From Acetobacteraceae bacterium (GTDB lineage: Bacteria > Pseudomonadota > Alphaproteobacteria > Acetobacterales > Acetobacteraceae), in contig JASHOA010000015.1 in assembly GCA_030041375.1 (NCBI GenBank), positions 1 to 37,463 of the forward strand: a stretch of DNA of 37,463 bases. Reading direction: 5' to 3'. Under the pieces are notes generated by a model that was not told where the DNA came from, ran no database searches, and saw nothing but the letters and a program-made list of their open reading frames with translations. The position numbers and the translations under genes were made by a program. Below, one piece after another: positions 25,272 to 34,114 of this stretch (position 1 is the stretch's first letter; each line of letters begins with the position of its first letter).

Positions 25272-26051
25272 ATGGTGCAACTGGCCGCCAATCTGTCGAT
25301 GATGTTCACCGAGGTGCCCTTCCTCGATCGCTTCGAGCGCGCCGCCAGGAACGGCTTCGATGCCGTCGAATATCTCTTTCCTTACGAGTTTCCCGCCCCG
25401 GAGATCGCCGCCCGGCTGAAAGACAACGGACAGACCCAGGTGCTGTTCAACGCGCCGCCCGGAAACTGGGCGGCGGGAGAGCGCGGCCTCGCCGCGGTAC
25501 CCGGGCGCGAAGCCGAGTTCCGCGAAGGACTGTCGCGGGCACTCGATTATGCCGCCGCACTGGGTTGCCGGCAGGTGCACGTGATGGCCGGCATCCTCCC
25601 GCCCGGCGTCGGCCACCTCACCGCCGCCTCCGTCTACGCCGCCAATCTCGCCTCGGCGGCGCGCGAGGCGGCGCAGGCGAAGGTGAAGCTCCTCATCGAG
25701 CCGATCAATCACCGCGACATGCCGGGCTATTTCCTGAACACGACGCGACAGGCTGCCGAGATCATCGCCGCCATCGGCGAGGGAACGATCGGCCTGCAGT
25801 TCGATCTCTACCATTGCCAGATTACCGAGGGCGATGTGACGCGGCGCATGGCCGAACTTCTGCCGCTGATCGCGCACATGCAGATCGCTGATGTGCCCGA
25901 GCGGCACGAGCCGGGCAGCGGCGAAATCGGCTGGGAGTACGTCTTCGGACGGATCGACGCCATCGGCTACAAGGGCTTCGTCGGCTGCGAGTACCGCCCG
26001 GCCGCGGAAACGGAGGCCGGACTGGCATGGCGCAAGCGGTACGGGGTTTGA
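25272..26051 (+). CDS. hyi: Hydroxypyruvate isomerase
   Basis: TIM-barrel isomerase of the AP-endonuclease-2 superfamily, 259 aa, interconverting hydroxypyruvate and tartronate semialdehyde in glyoxylate metabolism. The catalytic glutamates fall at Glu143 (EPINHRDMPGYFL) and Glu240 (GCEYRP), the numbering I recall for the E. coli enzyme. The N-terminal LAANLSMMFTEVPFLDRFERA is typical. ATG 25272 has AGGGAGG about 9 bases upstream. The reductase gene for its product starts 14 bases after the stop, so the two form an operon. OtnI-type activity on other 2-keto sugars is the main alternative. Confidence 0.9.
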   Translation: MVQLAANLSMMFTEVPFLDRFERAARNGFDAVEYLFPYEFPAPEIAARLKDNGQTQVLFNAPPGNWAAGERGLAAVPGREAEFREGLSRALDYAAALGCRQVHVMAGILPPGVGHLTAASVYAANLASAAREAAQAKVKLLIEPINHRDMPGYFLNTTRQAAEIIAAIGEGTIGLQFDLYHCQITEGDVTRRMAELLPLIAHMQIADVPERHEPGSGEIGWEYVFGRIDAIGYKGFVGCEYRPAAETEAGLAWRKRYGV

Positions 26052-26065
26052 GAGAGGAAATGGCG

Positions 26066-26947
26066 ATGCGGATCGGATTCATCGGCCTGGGCATCATGGG
26101 CCGCCCGATGGCGGAGAACCTGCACAAGGGCGGGCATTCCCTGATCGTTCCGGAGCGCAGAAGCCTCGCCCCGGAAACCCGCGCCATTGCTGAGGTGCGC
26201 GCCGATGCCAAAAGCGTCGCCGCCGCCGCCGAAGTCGTCATCCTGATGGTGCCCGACACCCCGGATGTCGAACAGGTCCTGTTCGGCCCGGCCGGCGTGG
26301 CCGAGGGGCTCTCGCCCGGCACGCTCGTGATCGACATGTCCTCGATCAGTCCGATCGCGACCCGCGAGTTCGCCAAACGGATCCAAGCCCTGGGCGCAAC
26401 CTATCTCGACGCGCCGGTTTCCGGGGGCGAGATCGGCGCGAAACAGGCGACGCTGACCATCATGGTGGGCGGCCCCAATGCTTCCTTCGAGCGCGCGCTG
26501 CCCCTCTTCCAACTCATGGGCAAGACCATCACTCATATCGGAGAAGCCAACGGGGCGGGGCAGATCTGCAAGGTTGCCAACCAGATCGTGGTTGCCTGCA
26601 ACATCCAGACGGTGGCCGAAGCCCTGCTCTTCGCGGCCAAGGCCGGCGCCGACCCGGCGGTTGTGCGCAAGGCGATCCTCGGCGGCTTCGCGGCCTCGCG
26701 CGTGCTGGATGTGCACGGAGAAAAGATGCTGACCCGGAGCTTCAAGCCGGGCTTCCGCATCCGCCTGCACGAGAAAGACCTCTCGCTCGCCCTCGGCGCG
26801 GCGCGCGACCTTGGGCTCGCCCTGCCCAACACGGCAATCGCACAGCAGATGTTCCAGGCCGCCGCCGCCAACGGGATGGCAGACGCCGATCATTCGGCTC
26901 TCGTCACCTCGTTGGAACTGCTCGCCGACATGAAACTGCGAGGCTGA
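26066..26947 (+). CDS. glxR: 2-hydroxy-3-oxopropionate (tartronate semialdehyde) reductase
   Basis: Beta-hydroxyacid dehydrogenase, 293 aa, reducing tartronate semialdehyde to D-glycerate with NAD(P)H. Rossmann motif GFIGLGIMGRPMA at 4-16, substrate-binding DAPVSGGEIGA, and catalytic Lys169 in GQICKVANQIV. ATG 26066 is preferred over 26060 because GAGG is 8 bases from it and only 2 from the other. With hyi it forms the lower glycerate pathway; glyoxylate carboligase and glycerate kinase are not in the window. glxR and garR cannot be told apart by sequence alone. Confidence 0.9.
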   Translation: MRIGFIGLGIMGRPMAENLHKGGHSLIVPERRSLAPETRAIAEVRADAKSVAAAAEVVILMVPDTPDVEQVLFGPAGVAEGLSPGTLVIDMSSISPIATREFAKRIQALGATYLDAPVSGGEIGAKQATLTIMVGGPNASFERALPLFQLMGKTITHIGEANGAGQICKVANQIVVACNIQTVAEALLFAAKAGADPAVVRKAILGGFAASRVLDVHGEKMLTRSFKPGFRIRLHEKDLSLALGAARDLGLALPNTAIAQQMFQAAAANGMADADHSALVTSLELLADMKLRG

Positions 26948-26957
26948 AGCCTTTTTT
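26940..26957 (+). terminator. Weak intrinsic terminator after glxR
   Basis: AGGC (26941-26944) pairs with GCCT (26949-26952) around a TGAA tetraloop, extended by one G-U pair, and runs into TTTTTT (26952-26957). The stem overlaps the glxR stop codon. Short stem, so efficiency is doubtful. Confidence 0.35.
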
Positions 26958-26981
26958 CCGTCGGAATCACAAAACCTGGGA

Positions 26982-27051
26982 CCCCGGAGCGATTTCTGAT
27001 ATCAATGCTCCGGAGTTGCGATCCGGCCCCGGATCACGTACTCGTGAGTAC
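26982..27051. promoter_or_regulatory. Cluster of three palindromes upstream of the XRE regulator
   Basis: Within 70 bases there are: a 9-bp inverted repeat with one mismatch, CCCCGGAGC (26982-26990) / GCTCCGGAG (27007-27015), 16-base spacer; GATCCGG-CC-CCGGATC (27020-27035), perfect 7-bp arms; and GTACTC-GT-GAGTAC (27038-27051), perfect 6-bp arms. The last ends 41 bases before the regulator's ATG. Dyad symmetry of this kind is typical of operators for dimeric HTH proteins, so autoregulation is plausible. The CCGG-centred pairs could instead form RNA hairpins in the leader. Confidence 0.5.
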
Positions 27052-27092
27052 AAGGGGGCTGGGAGTCCGGGAATCGAACGGCGGGAGAGACG

Positions 27093-27974
27093 ATGCGATT
27101 CAACGAAATCGGCGAGCAGTTGCGGGCCTTTCGCCAGGAATCGGGCCTCCGGGCGGAGGAGATCGCAGCCCGGATCGGCGTCTCCCGGGCGGCGCTCTAC
27201 CGCTACGAGAAGGGCGAGGTGATCAAGCTCGACACCGTCAAGCGGCTGGCCGAGCTTTTGAAGATCTCGCCGCTTGCCCTGCTCGGAGTGGGGATCGAGT
27301 ACTACAGCCGCGCCGCCGGTTTCCTCGAACGCCTGCGGCAGGTCGAGGAAACTGCCGATCAGATCCTCCAGGTCGAAGGTCCGGTGTGCTACCTCACCGC
27401 CACGGAAGAATACGATTTGGCGCTCAGTGAGGCCTTCGCCGAGGTTGCCGAACGGGCGGCCCCGCCCGGCCAGGCTGCCGGGCTCAGGGCCACAGCCGAG
27501 CAGGTGCTCGGCATCCTCGGCTTGCGCAAGCGAAGCTATGTCCAGCGGCGGCCCGGCATCATTGCCCTGCTCTCCGCTCCCGCCGTGCAGCGCTTCCTCG
27601 CCGACGGCGTCGCCGGGGCGATCGAGCTTCCCGAGCGACTCCGCCGCCGCTGCCGCGACGTGGCAGCGGGCGAGATCCAGCACATCGTATCGCTAATGGA
27701 GTCCGAGCCGATCGGCCTGCAATTCGGCCTTTTGACGGGTCCGGGGCCGGTCGGGGCATTCATGGTTCTGCGCGGCCGTGATCGCACCACCTTGGCACTC
27801 AATCCCTTCCGCCTCGACCTGCATCCGCTGGAGCCTACAGGGGTGGCGATGATCACCTCGGCCGACGAGCCCGTCGGCGCCCATCAGCGCGCCGCCGAAC
27901 TGCTCTGGCAAGATGCCGTCAAGGGCGTGGCCGCGGTTGCGCGGCTTCAGGAAATGTTGGCCGCCGCGCGCTGA
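27093..27974 (+). CDS. XRE-family transcriptional regulator with C-terminal sensory-like domain
   Basis: 293 aa. The Cro/C1-type helix-turn-helix occupies residues 7-62 (LRAFRQESGLRAEEIAARIG, SRAALYRYEKGEV), followed by an all-alpha/beta domain of about 220 residues without a recognisable ligand motif (contains TATEEYDLALSEAFAEVAER). I know similar regulators in alphaproteobacteria but no confirmed ligand. GGGAGAGACG precedes the ATG. Its leader contains three palindromes, suggesting self-regulation. It could control hyi-glxR upstream or the glycosyltransferase genes downstream; gene order alone does not decide. Confidence 0.85.
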   Translation: MRFNEIGEQLRAFRQESGLRAEEIAARIGVSRAALYRYEKGEVIKLDTVKRLAELLKISPLALLGVGIEYYSRAAGFLERLRQVEETADQILQVEGPVCYLTATEEYDLALSEAFAEVAERAAPPGQAAGLRATAEQVLGILGLRKRSYVQRRPGIIALLSAPAVQRFLADGVAGAIELPERLRRRCRDVAAGEIQHIVSLMESEPIGLQFGLLTGPGPVGAFMVLRGRDRTTLALNPFRLDLHPLEPTGVAMITSADEPVGAHQRAAELLWQDAVKGVAAVARLQEMLAAAR

Positions 27975-28045
27975 CGCGCCGCCCCAGGCGGGGGCAGGAT
28001 ACTGACAACAAAGAGCGAGTGTCCCGATCCTGCCACCCGAACACC

Positions 28046-29170
28046 ATGACGAACTCCGGAATCGGGCCACGAGTGCGGACTGCCATCATTCTTCCGCCGC
28101 GCGAAGCCTTCTCCCCTGCCGGAGCAGGCGGAATAAGCCTTGTCGTGCATCGACTTGCCCGCGTCGCCGGCTCGGATGTGCCGGCGGCGGTGGTGGGGCC
28201 GGCAACTGCGCTCCCCCCGTTCCAGGATGTCGATTTCCGGCCGGTGCGCCCGGCATTCTGGGCGGTCGGGACCGGCGCGCGGCGCTACACCCTGGCGGTC
28301 GAGCGCCTGTTGCGTGGACTGGCGCCCGACCTGATCGAGGTGCACAACCGCCCCGATGCAGCCCTTTTTCTTGCCGGGCGTTTTCCCGCCGTGCCTTGCG
28401 TGCTCTTCCTCCACAACGACCCGCGCGGCATGCGCGTGGCCACCACCCCCGCCGCGCGTCGGCTCCTTCTCGCGCGGCTGGCCCGCGTGGTGAGCGTCTC
28501 CGCCTTTTTGCGCGGGCTCCTGCTCGAGGGAATCGGGGAGAACGAGCAGGCGGTCGTGCTCCCGAACCCGATCGAGTGCGCTGTCTTGCCGAAGCCACTT
28601 CCGCCCGCCGCCCGCTCTCCTTTGATCCTCTTCGTCGGACGCATGGTGAGCGACAAGGGTGCCGATCTCTTCGTCGCGGCCGCCGCGGCCGCCTTGCCGC
28701 GATTGCCCGGCTGGCGGGCGGAAATGTACGGAGCTGACCGTTTCGGCCAGGCCAGCCCCGAGACCCCGTATCTCGCCAGGCTGCGCCGCCGCGCCGCCGA
28801 GGCGGGCATTGCCCTCCACGGCTATCGCCCGCAAGCGGAAGTCGCGGCGGCGATGGCAGAGGCCGCGATCGTCGTCGTGCCGAGCCGCTGGCCCGAGCCC
28901 TTCGGGCTCACCGCGCTCGAAGCGATGGCCGCCGGCGCCGCATTGATCGCCTCGCCCCGCGGGGCACTGCCGGAGATCGCAGGCGGGGCGGCGCGCTATG
29001 CCGACCCGGACGATCCGGCGGCCCTGGCGGAGACGATCGTCGCCCTCGCCCGGGATGCTCTGGCCCGGGCTCTGCTCGGGGAAGCCGGGCGCGCGCGCGC
29101 CCGAACATTCGACCTGCCGCGCGTCGGTGCCGCGCTCGCGGCGCTGAGAGCGGACATTCTGGCATCGTGA
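28046..29170 (+). CDS. Glycosyltransferase family 4
   Basis: GT-B fold, 374 aa from the chosen start. The glycine-rich acceptor loop SPAGAGGISLVVHRLAR is near the N-terminus, the donor-site start is ILFVGRMVSDKGADLF, and the retaining GT4 signature PSRWPEPFGLTALEAMAAG holds the two Glu of the EX7E motif. No signal or membrane helix; such enzymes act at the cytoplasmic face on lipid-linked sugars. The GTG at 28019 would add 9 residues; neither start has a good ribosome site. The stop overlaps the next gene's GTG (GTGA), so it is coupled to the ligase-like protein. Confidence 0.88.
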   Translation: MTNSGIGPRVRTAIILPPREAFSPAGAGGISLVVHRLARVAGSDVPAAVVGPATALPPFQDVDFRPVRPAFWAVGTGARRYTLAVERLLRGLAPDLIEVHNRPDAALFLAGRFPAVPCVLFLHNDPRGMRVATTPAARRLLLARLARVVSVSAFLRGLLLEGIGENEQAVVLPNPIECAVLPKPLPPAARSPLILFVGRMVSDKGADLFVAAAAAALPRLPGWRAEMYGADRFGQASPETPYLARLRRRAAEAGIALHGYRPQAEVAAAMAEAAIVVVPSRWPEPFGLTALEAMAAGAALIASPRGALPEIAGGAARYADPDDPAALAETIVALARDALARALLGEAGRARARTFDLPRVGAALAALRADILAS

Positions 29171-30468
29171 AGGTCTCCCGGCTGCCCGACCGCCTCGCAC
29201 TCGGCGCCACGCTGATCCTGCCTCTGTTCCTGCTCTACGGCCGCGCGCTCGCCGAGGTCATGATCGCGATCACCGATCTCTGCTTCCTCATCGCCTCGAC
29301 ACGCGACCGGAATTGGGCCTGGCTCAGGACGGCCTGGCTCAGGATCGGGCTTCTCTGGTGGGCGTGGCTCGTCATCTGCTCGTTGCCGTTTCCGCCGTTC
29401 GCGAATGCCGGACTGCATGCATTGGGCGAGGCGGTCGCCACGCTGCGCTTCCTGATCTTCGTTGCCGCCCTCGAATGGCGGGTGCTCGACCGCCCCGAGG
29501 CGCGGCGCTGGCTCGCGCGCTCGCTTTCGCTTGCCTTCCTCTGGATCGGCATCGAATCGGTCCAGCAATACGCGACCGGGCGCAACATCTTCGGCCATCC
29601 CCGCAACGGCGACGGCGAGCTGACCGGGCCATTCAACAAGCCGCGCGCCGGCCCACCCTTTTCGCGCCTCTTCTTTCCGGTCGTGCTGGCCCCGGTCGAT
29701 CGGCTGCTGGCAGACAAGCGGAGCTGGCTGCGCGCGTCCGGCGTCCTCATGATGCTGGCCGCGATCGCGGTGCAGGTGCTGATCGGCCAGCGCATGCCCG
29801 TTCTTCTGATCGGGCTCGGCCTCTTCGTCACCTTCCTCCTGGTGCGCCGGCTCAGGATTTTGATGATCGCCGCCGTCGTGCTCGCGCTTGCCCTCATCCC
29901 CGCCACGAGAGTGATCTCGCCCCCCACCTATTACCGGCTGGTCGAGAAATTCTCGCGTCAGATGGAGCATTTCCGGGAGAGCCCGTACGGCGAGCTGTAT
30001 GTGCGCGCGGTGGTGATCGCAGACGCGCATCCGTTGCTCGGCCTCGGCTTCGACGGTTTCCGCGACAACTGCCCGAAGCCGCGCTATTTCCACGACCTCG
30101 CTTTCGTGCTGACCGGCCATGACCGGCCCGGTTTCGTCTCGCACGGTGCCGTGGTCTGCAACGAGCATCCGCACAATCATTATCTCCAGGCGGCGGTCGA
30201 ATCCGGGCTGCCGGGCCTCGCGCTTTACGCGGCCCTCGGCCTCGCCTGGCTGGTTGCGCTGGCCCGCGGCCTCGGGCCGCCGCGCGACGCACGGCGCGTC
30301 GGGCTCTTCATCGCCGCCCTGATCGTCGTCTGGCCGCTCGCCTCGACCTCAAGCTACGTGGACATGCCGATGATGGGCTGGTTCTTCATCCTCCTCGGCT
30401 GGGGTCTTGCGGAGACGCGCGCGGCCCCGCTTCCCGCCGCAGGGGCGCGTGCCGGGGCGGGTGGCTGA
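29167..30468 (+). CDS. O-antigen ligase-like membrane protein
   Basis: 433 aa, polytopic, with about ten hydrophobic segments. The large periplasmic loop carries [17 protein letters not shown] and ends in [20 protein letters not shown], the HNxxL/E-type signature of the WaaL/Wzy_C family that transfers polymerised O-antigen to lipid A-core or polymerises repeat units. GTG 29167 overlaps the glycosyltransferase stop. Ligase versus polymerase cannot be decided by sequence. Together the two genes point to lipopolysaccharide or exopolysaccharide assembly, but the rest of such a cluster is not here. Confidence 0.85.
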   Translation: MKVSRLPDRLALGATLILPLFLLYGRALAEVMIAITDLCFLIASTRDRNWAWLRTAWLRIGLLWWAWLVICSLPFPPFANAGLHALGEAVATLRFLIFVAALEWRVLDRPEARRWLARSLSLAFLWIGIESVQQYATGRNIFGHPRNGDGELTGPFNKPRAGPPFSRLFFPVVLAPVDRLLADKRSWLRASGVLMMLAAIAVQVLIGQRMPVLLIGLGLFVTFLLVRRLRILMIAAVVLALALIPATRVISPPTYYRLVEKFSRQMEHFRESPYGELYVRAVVIADAHPLLGLGFDGFRDNCPKPRYFHDLAFVLTGHDRPGFVSHGAVVCNEHPHNHYLQAAVESGLPGLALYAALGLAWLVALARGLGPPRDARRVGLFIAALIVVWPLASTSSYVDMPMMGWFFILLGWGLAETRAAPLPAAGARAGAGG

Positions 30469-30523
30469 GCCCGGCCTGCCACCCTATATTCGCGGCCGAG
30501 CAGCGTACGGAGCGGAGAAGACG

Positions 30524-31492
30524 ATGACGGAGAGCGGCCCGGTGCCGGTGACCGTGCTGACCGGATATCTCGGTGCGGGCAAGACCACCTTGCTCAACCG
30601 GATCCTGTCCGAACAGCACGGCCGGCGCTATGCGGTGGTGATCAACGAATTCGGAGAGCTCGGCGTGGACAACGACCTCGTCGTCGAGGGCGACGAGGAA
30701 GTGTTCGAAATGAACAACGGCTGCATCTGCTGCACCGTGCGCGGCGATCTGATCCGCATCGTCGGCGGGCTGATGAAGCGGCGCGAGAAGTTTGACGGCA
30801 TCATCATCGAGACGACCGGGCTCGCCAACCCGGCCCCGGTGGCGCAAACCTTCTTTGTCGATGAAGGTGTCAGGCAGAAGACGCGGCTCGATGCCATCGT
30901 CACCGTGGTCGACGCCAAGCACCTGCCGGCGCGGCTTGCCGACAGTCACGAGGCGGCCGACCAGATCGCCTTTGCCGATGTGATCGTGCTCAACAAGACC
31001 GATCTCGTCAGCCCCGGGGAACTCCAGTCGGTCGAGGACCAGATTCGGGCCATCAACCGTTTCGCGCGCATCCATCGCACCGAACGTGCCGGCCTGCCGA
31101 TCGGCGAGGTGCTCGATCAGGGAGCGTTCGATCTCGAACGGGTGCTGGCGCAGACGCCTGATTTCCTGACCGACGACGAGCACGAACACGATGACGACGT
31201 GACCTCTGTGAGCTTCGAGCTGGACAAGCCGGTCGATCCCGAGCGGTTCAACGCCTGGATGAGCGTGCTCTTGGCAGAGAAGGGGCCGGATCTTCTGCGC
31301 ACCAAGGGCATCCTCGACTACGCCGGCGAGGATCGGCGCTTTGCGTTCCAGTCCGTGCATATGATGGCCGACGGCGCCTTCATCGGCCCGTGGAAGGAAG
31401 GCGAACCCAGGAAAAGCCGCCTCGTCTTCATCGGGCGCAATCTCAACCGCCCCGAGCTTCGCCGCGGCTTCGAATCCTGCCAGGCATCCTGA
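30524..31492 (+). CDS. CobW/COG0523-family GTPase (metallochaperone)
   Basis: 322 aa. P-loop GYLGAGKTT at 14-22, the metal-binding CxCC (Cys67, Cys69, Cys70 in [12 protein letters not shown]), Walker B/switch [10 protein letters not shown], base-specificity NKTD, and a His/Asp-rich loop [10 protein letters not shown] before the C-terminal CobW_C domain. COG0523 proteins use GTP to deliver metals, mostly zinc in members without cobalamin genes around them; none are here. GCGGAGAAG precedes the ATG. A TATATT at 30485-30490 may be a -10. The WD40 gene begins immediately after its stop. Subgroup (Zn versus other metal) is uncertain; no Zur-type box is evident. Confidence 0.9.
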   Translation: MTESGPVPVTVLTGYLGAGKTTLLNRILSEQHGRRYAVVINEFGELGVDNDLVVEGDEEVFEMNNGCICCTVRGDLIRIVGGLMKRREKFDGIIIETTGLANPAPVAQTFFVDEGVRQKTRLDAIVTVVDAKHLPARLADSHEAADQIAFADVIVLNKTDLVSPGELQSVEDQIRAINRFARIHRTERAGLPIGEVLDQGAFDLERVLAQTPDFLTDDEHEHDDDVTSVSFELDKPVDPERFNAWMSVLLAEKGPDLLRTKGILDYAGEDRRFAFQSVHMMADGAFIGPWKEGEPRKSRLVFIGRNLNRPELRRGFESCQAS

Positions 31493-32539
31493 GTGGCAGA
31501 GGCCGTCACCGACCGCGAACTCCTGGAGGCGCGCGGCGAAGCGCGGGCCCTCGATGCCTTCGTCGTCGAGGCCGCCTTCGAGCGTACCGGCCGCTTCTGC
31601 GCCTTCGCGCTCGGTGACGGTTCGCTCCGCATTGCCGAGGCCGGAGCAGGCGGCGAATGGCGCACGCTTCCGGTGCATGGTGGTGCTGTGCTCGCATTGG
31701 CGCCGCATGCATCGGCGGGTGCATTTGTGACCGGCGGTGACGACGGTGCTTTCCGCGTGGTCGAGGCCGAAGGAGAAGCGCAGGATATCGCCCGCTTCGG
31801 CTCGCGCTGGGTCGAGCACGTGGCGAGTCACGCGGCTGAGAAGGGATCGGGGCTTCTCGCCGCCACCGTCGGGCGCGCGGTGCATCTGTTCGATGCGGCG
31901 GGCAACAAGCTGAAGGCGCTCGAGCACCCGTCGACCGCGACCGGGCTCGCTTTCGACCGCAAAGGCAAGCGGATCGGCGTCAGCCACTACAACGGCGCCT
32001 CGCTCTGGTTCGTGGCGGCGAAAACCGATTCCCCGCGGATGCTCGAATGGAAAGGCAGCCATATCGCGATCGCGATCCATCCCGAGGGCGACGCCGTGGT
32101 CACCGCCATGCAGGAGAACGCGCTGCATGGCTGGAATCTTTCCGACGGCAAGCACATGCGGATGAGCGGCTATCCGGGGAAGACCGAATCGCTCTCCTTC
32201 TCGCGGCGTGGCAAGTGGCTGGCAACCAGCGGGGCGGATGCGATCGTGGTCTGGCCCTTCTTCGGGGATGGACCGATGGGCAAGCCTCCGCTCGAGCTGG
32301 CCGGGATCGACCGCGCTTCCTCGACACGCGTCGCCTGCCACCCGGAGCATGACGTGGCGGCGGGCGGTTTTTCCGACGGACACGTGGTGGTCGTCGATAT
32401 CGAATCGGGGCGTGTGCTGCCGGTGGCAGCGGCCGGCCGCGGCGCCGTCTCGGCGCTCGCCTGGAGCCCCGATGGCGCGCGGCTCGCCTTCGGCACCGAA
32501 CAGGGCTTTGCCGCCATCGTCGATTTTTCGCGCCGATAA
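31493..32539 (+). CDS. WD40-repeat beta-propeller protein
   Basis: 348 aa, seven blade-like repeats without signal peptide, so cytosolic. Repeat units are recognisable by GAFVTGGDDGAFRVVE, ATGLAFDRKGKRIGVSHYNG, SLSFSRRGKWLATSGADAI and SALAWSPDGARLAFGTEQG. GTG 31493 abuts the CobW stop with no spacer, implying translational coupling, and the pairing of this kind of WD40 protein with a CobW GTPase recurs in alphaproteobacteria as I recall it. A scaffold role in metal delivery is inference. No enzymatic motif is visible. Confidence 0.85.
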   Translation: MAEAVTDRELLEARGEARALDAFVVEAAFERTGRFCAFALGDGSLRIAEAGAGGEWRTLPVHGGAVLALAPHASAGAFVTGGDDGAFRVVEAEGEAQDIARFGSRWVEHVASHAAEKGSGLLAATVGRAVHLFDAAGNKLKALEHPSTATGLAFDRKGKRIGVSHYNGASLWFVAAKTDSPRMLEWKGSHIAIAIHPEGDAVVTAMQENALHGWNLSDGKHMRMSGYPGKTESLSFSRRGKWLATSGADAIVVWPFFGDGPMGKPPLELAGIDRASSTRVACHPEHDVAAGGFSDGHVVVVDIESGRVLPVAAAGRGAVSALAWSPDGARLAFGTEQGFAAIVDFSRR

Positions 32540-32556
32540 TACTCAGGGAAACACGC

Positions 32557-33384
32557 ATGGAAAACTTGCAGGCTGACGGGATCCGGCTGCCCGAACTCGG
32601 ACTCGGCACCTGGCGCCTGGCGGGCGAAGAGGGGCAGAAGGCGGTCGAGAGTGCGCTCGAACTCGGCTATCGGCATATCGACACTGCCGAGATGTACGGC
32701 AACGAAGTGATGGTCGGTGCCGCCATCGCCGCCTCGGGCGTGCCGCGCAAGGAGATCCGTCTCACGACCAAAGTGTGGTGGACGAATCTTGCTCCGCCGG
32801 CGATCCGGAGCGCGATCGCGACCAGCCTCGAAAAGCTCCGCACCGATTACGTCGATCTCTATCTCATCCATTGGCCGGCCCCGGAGATGGATCTCCCGGC
32901 CGCGCTCGGGGCGATGATGCGACTTCGCGAAGAGGGGCTCGCCAGGGCGATCGGGGTTGCGAATTTTCCGAGAGCCCTCCTCAGAACTGCGGTCGAGGAG
33001 ATCGGTGCGCCGATCGCCTGCGACCAGGTCGAGTATCATGCGCTGCTCGATCAGTCGAAGCTGCTTGCCTATGCGCAGGCGAGAGGGATTCCGATCGTCG
33101 CCTATTGCCCGCTCGCGCAGGGCAGGCTTGCGGCAAACGCGACACTTGCCGCGATTGCGGCGAAGCATGGCGCTTCCCCGGCAACAGTGGCGCTGGCTTG
33201 GCTGCTCGGCCAGAAGGGCGTGGGTGCGATCCCGAAATCGGCACGTCCGGAGGGCCAGCGGGATAATCTCGCCGCCTGTGATCTTGCGCTCGATGCCGCG
33301 GATCTGGCGGCAATCGCAGCGCTGCCCAAAAATGTGCGTTGCGTGAACCCGTCCTTCGCCCTGGCCTGGGATCAGCCAGACTAG
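32557..33384 (+). CDS. Aldo/keto reductase (2,5-diketo-D-gluconate reductase type)
   Basis: 275 aa, AKR5-like. Tetrad: Asp42 and Tyr47 (DTAEMYG), Lys72 (TTKVWW), His105 (YLIHWP). Near the C-terminus GAIPKSARPEGQRDN binds the NADPH 2'-phosphate. It starts 17 bases after the WD40 stop, so may belong to the CobW transcript. Closest functional label would be DkgB-like methylglyoxal or diketogluconate reductase; substrate uncertain. It is not closely similar to the other reductase in the window (9296-10297), which belongs to a different AKR branch. Confidence 0.9.
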   Translation: MENLQADGIRLPELGLGTWRLAGEEGQKAVESALELGYRHIDTAEMYGNEVMVGAAIAASGVPRKEIRLTTKVWWTNLAPPAIRSAIATSLEKLRTDYVDLYLIHWPAPEMDLPAALGAMMRLREEGLARAIGVANFPRALLRTAVEEIGAPIACDQVEYHALLDQSKLLAYAQARGIPIVAYCPLAQGRLAANATLAAIAAKHGASPATVALAWLLGQKGVGAIPKSARPEGQRDNLAACDLALDAADLAAIAALPKNVRCVNPSFALAWDQPD

Positions 33385-33423
33385 CCCGCGATCACCCGAG
33401 GCGGGAACGTCGGAGGGCGTGAA

Positions 33424-33601
33424 TCGCGGGCTCGAATAAACCGCGAGACCCGTGTCGGGCGGCACAGTCAGCCCGACACCGGTCTCAGCGCGGCCTTGCG
33501 CTCTCCCTCCGGTTTCCGCTAAAGGCCCGCCTTCCCTGCCGGGGGCGGCGGCATCGCCCCCGGCTATGCCCTTGCCGTCCGGGCTGCCCGCGATGTCGCG
33601 G
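33424..33601 (+). promoter_or_regulatory. Structured leader of the rpsF-rpsR-rplI operon
   Basis: In the 256 bases before rpsF there are several inverted repeats: TCGCGG (33424-33429) / CCGCGA (33441-33446); GTGTCGGGC (33452-33460) / GCCCGACAC (33471-33479); GCCGGGGGCG (33538-33547) / CGCCCCCGGC (33555-33564), 10 bp perfect; and CCGCGA-TG-TCGCGG (33588-33601). None has a U-tract. S6:S18 are known to bind their own mRNA leader in many bacteria, so one of these may be an autoregulatory site; the specific binding motif could not be confirmed by eye. The first two could alternatively be end signals of the upstream gene. Confidence 0.4.
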
Positions 33602-33640
33602 AGTTGCCTCGAGGGCCGATCCAGCCGAAGGGAGTAGAGG

Positions 33641-34111
33641 ATGCCGCTTTACGAATGCGTGTTGATCGCACGCAATGATGCGACGCAGCAGCAGGTCGAT
33701 GCGCTCGCCGACCAGATCACTCAGGGCATGGAAGCCCAAGGCGGGGCGGTGAAGAAGCGGGAATATTGGGGCCTCCGCAACCTCGCCTACCGCATCAAGA
33801 AGAATCGCAAGGGCCATTACATGCTGCTTGGCCTCGATGCGCCGCCTGCCGCCGTCACCGAGATGGAGCGGCTGCTGCGCCTCAACGAGGACGTGCTGCG
33901 CTTCCTCACCATCCGTGTTCCGGCGATCGAGGAAGGACCGTCCGCCATCCTTGCCCGCCGCGGCGACGACCGCGAGCGCGGCTTTCGTGGCCCGAAACCG
34001 GCCGGCCGCTTCGATTCCGGGCGGCGCCGCTATGACGACCGCGAGGAGTTCCGGGCCCGGTCCGATCGGGACGAAGAGTTCCAACCCGTCGAATCCCAGG
34101 GCGAGGAATAA
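33641..34111 (+). CDS. rpsF: 30S ribosomal protein S6
   Basis: 156 aa. The core ferredoxin-like domain is residues 1-95 ([48 protein letters not shown]), followed by a 60-residue charged tail rich in Arg, Asp and Glu that is common in alphaproteobacterial S6. It binds S18 and 16S rRNA in the platform of the small subunit. AAGGGAG and TAGAGG lie just before the ATG. First gene of the classic rpsF-rpsR-rplI operon. Confidence 0.96.
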   Translation: MPLYECVLIARNDATQQQVDALADQITQGMEAQGGAVKKREYWGLRNLAYRIKKNRKGHYMLLGLDAPPAAVTEMERLLRLNEDVLRFLTIRVPAIEEGPSAILARRGDDRERGFRGPKPAGRFDSGRRRYDDREEFRARSDRDEEFQPVESQGEE

Positions 34112-34114
34112 GCG

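Noticed and set aside
30386-32383. 665-codon minus-strand open frame opposite the CobW and WD40 genes
   Set aside because: Antisense shadow spanning two well-supported genes and running into the O-antigen ligase-like gene; no domain pattern and no matching start context.
9296-33384. The two aldo/keto reductases as a recent duplication
   Set aside because: They differ in length (333 and 275 aa) and in the sequence around every catalytic residue, so they belong to different AKR branches.
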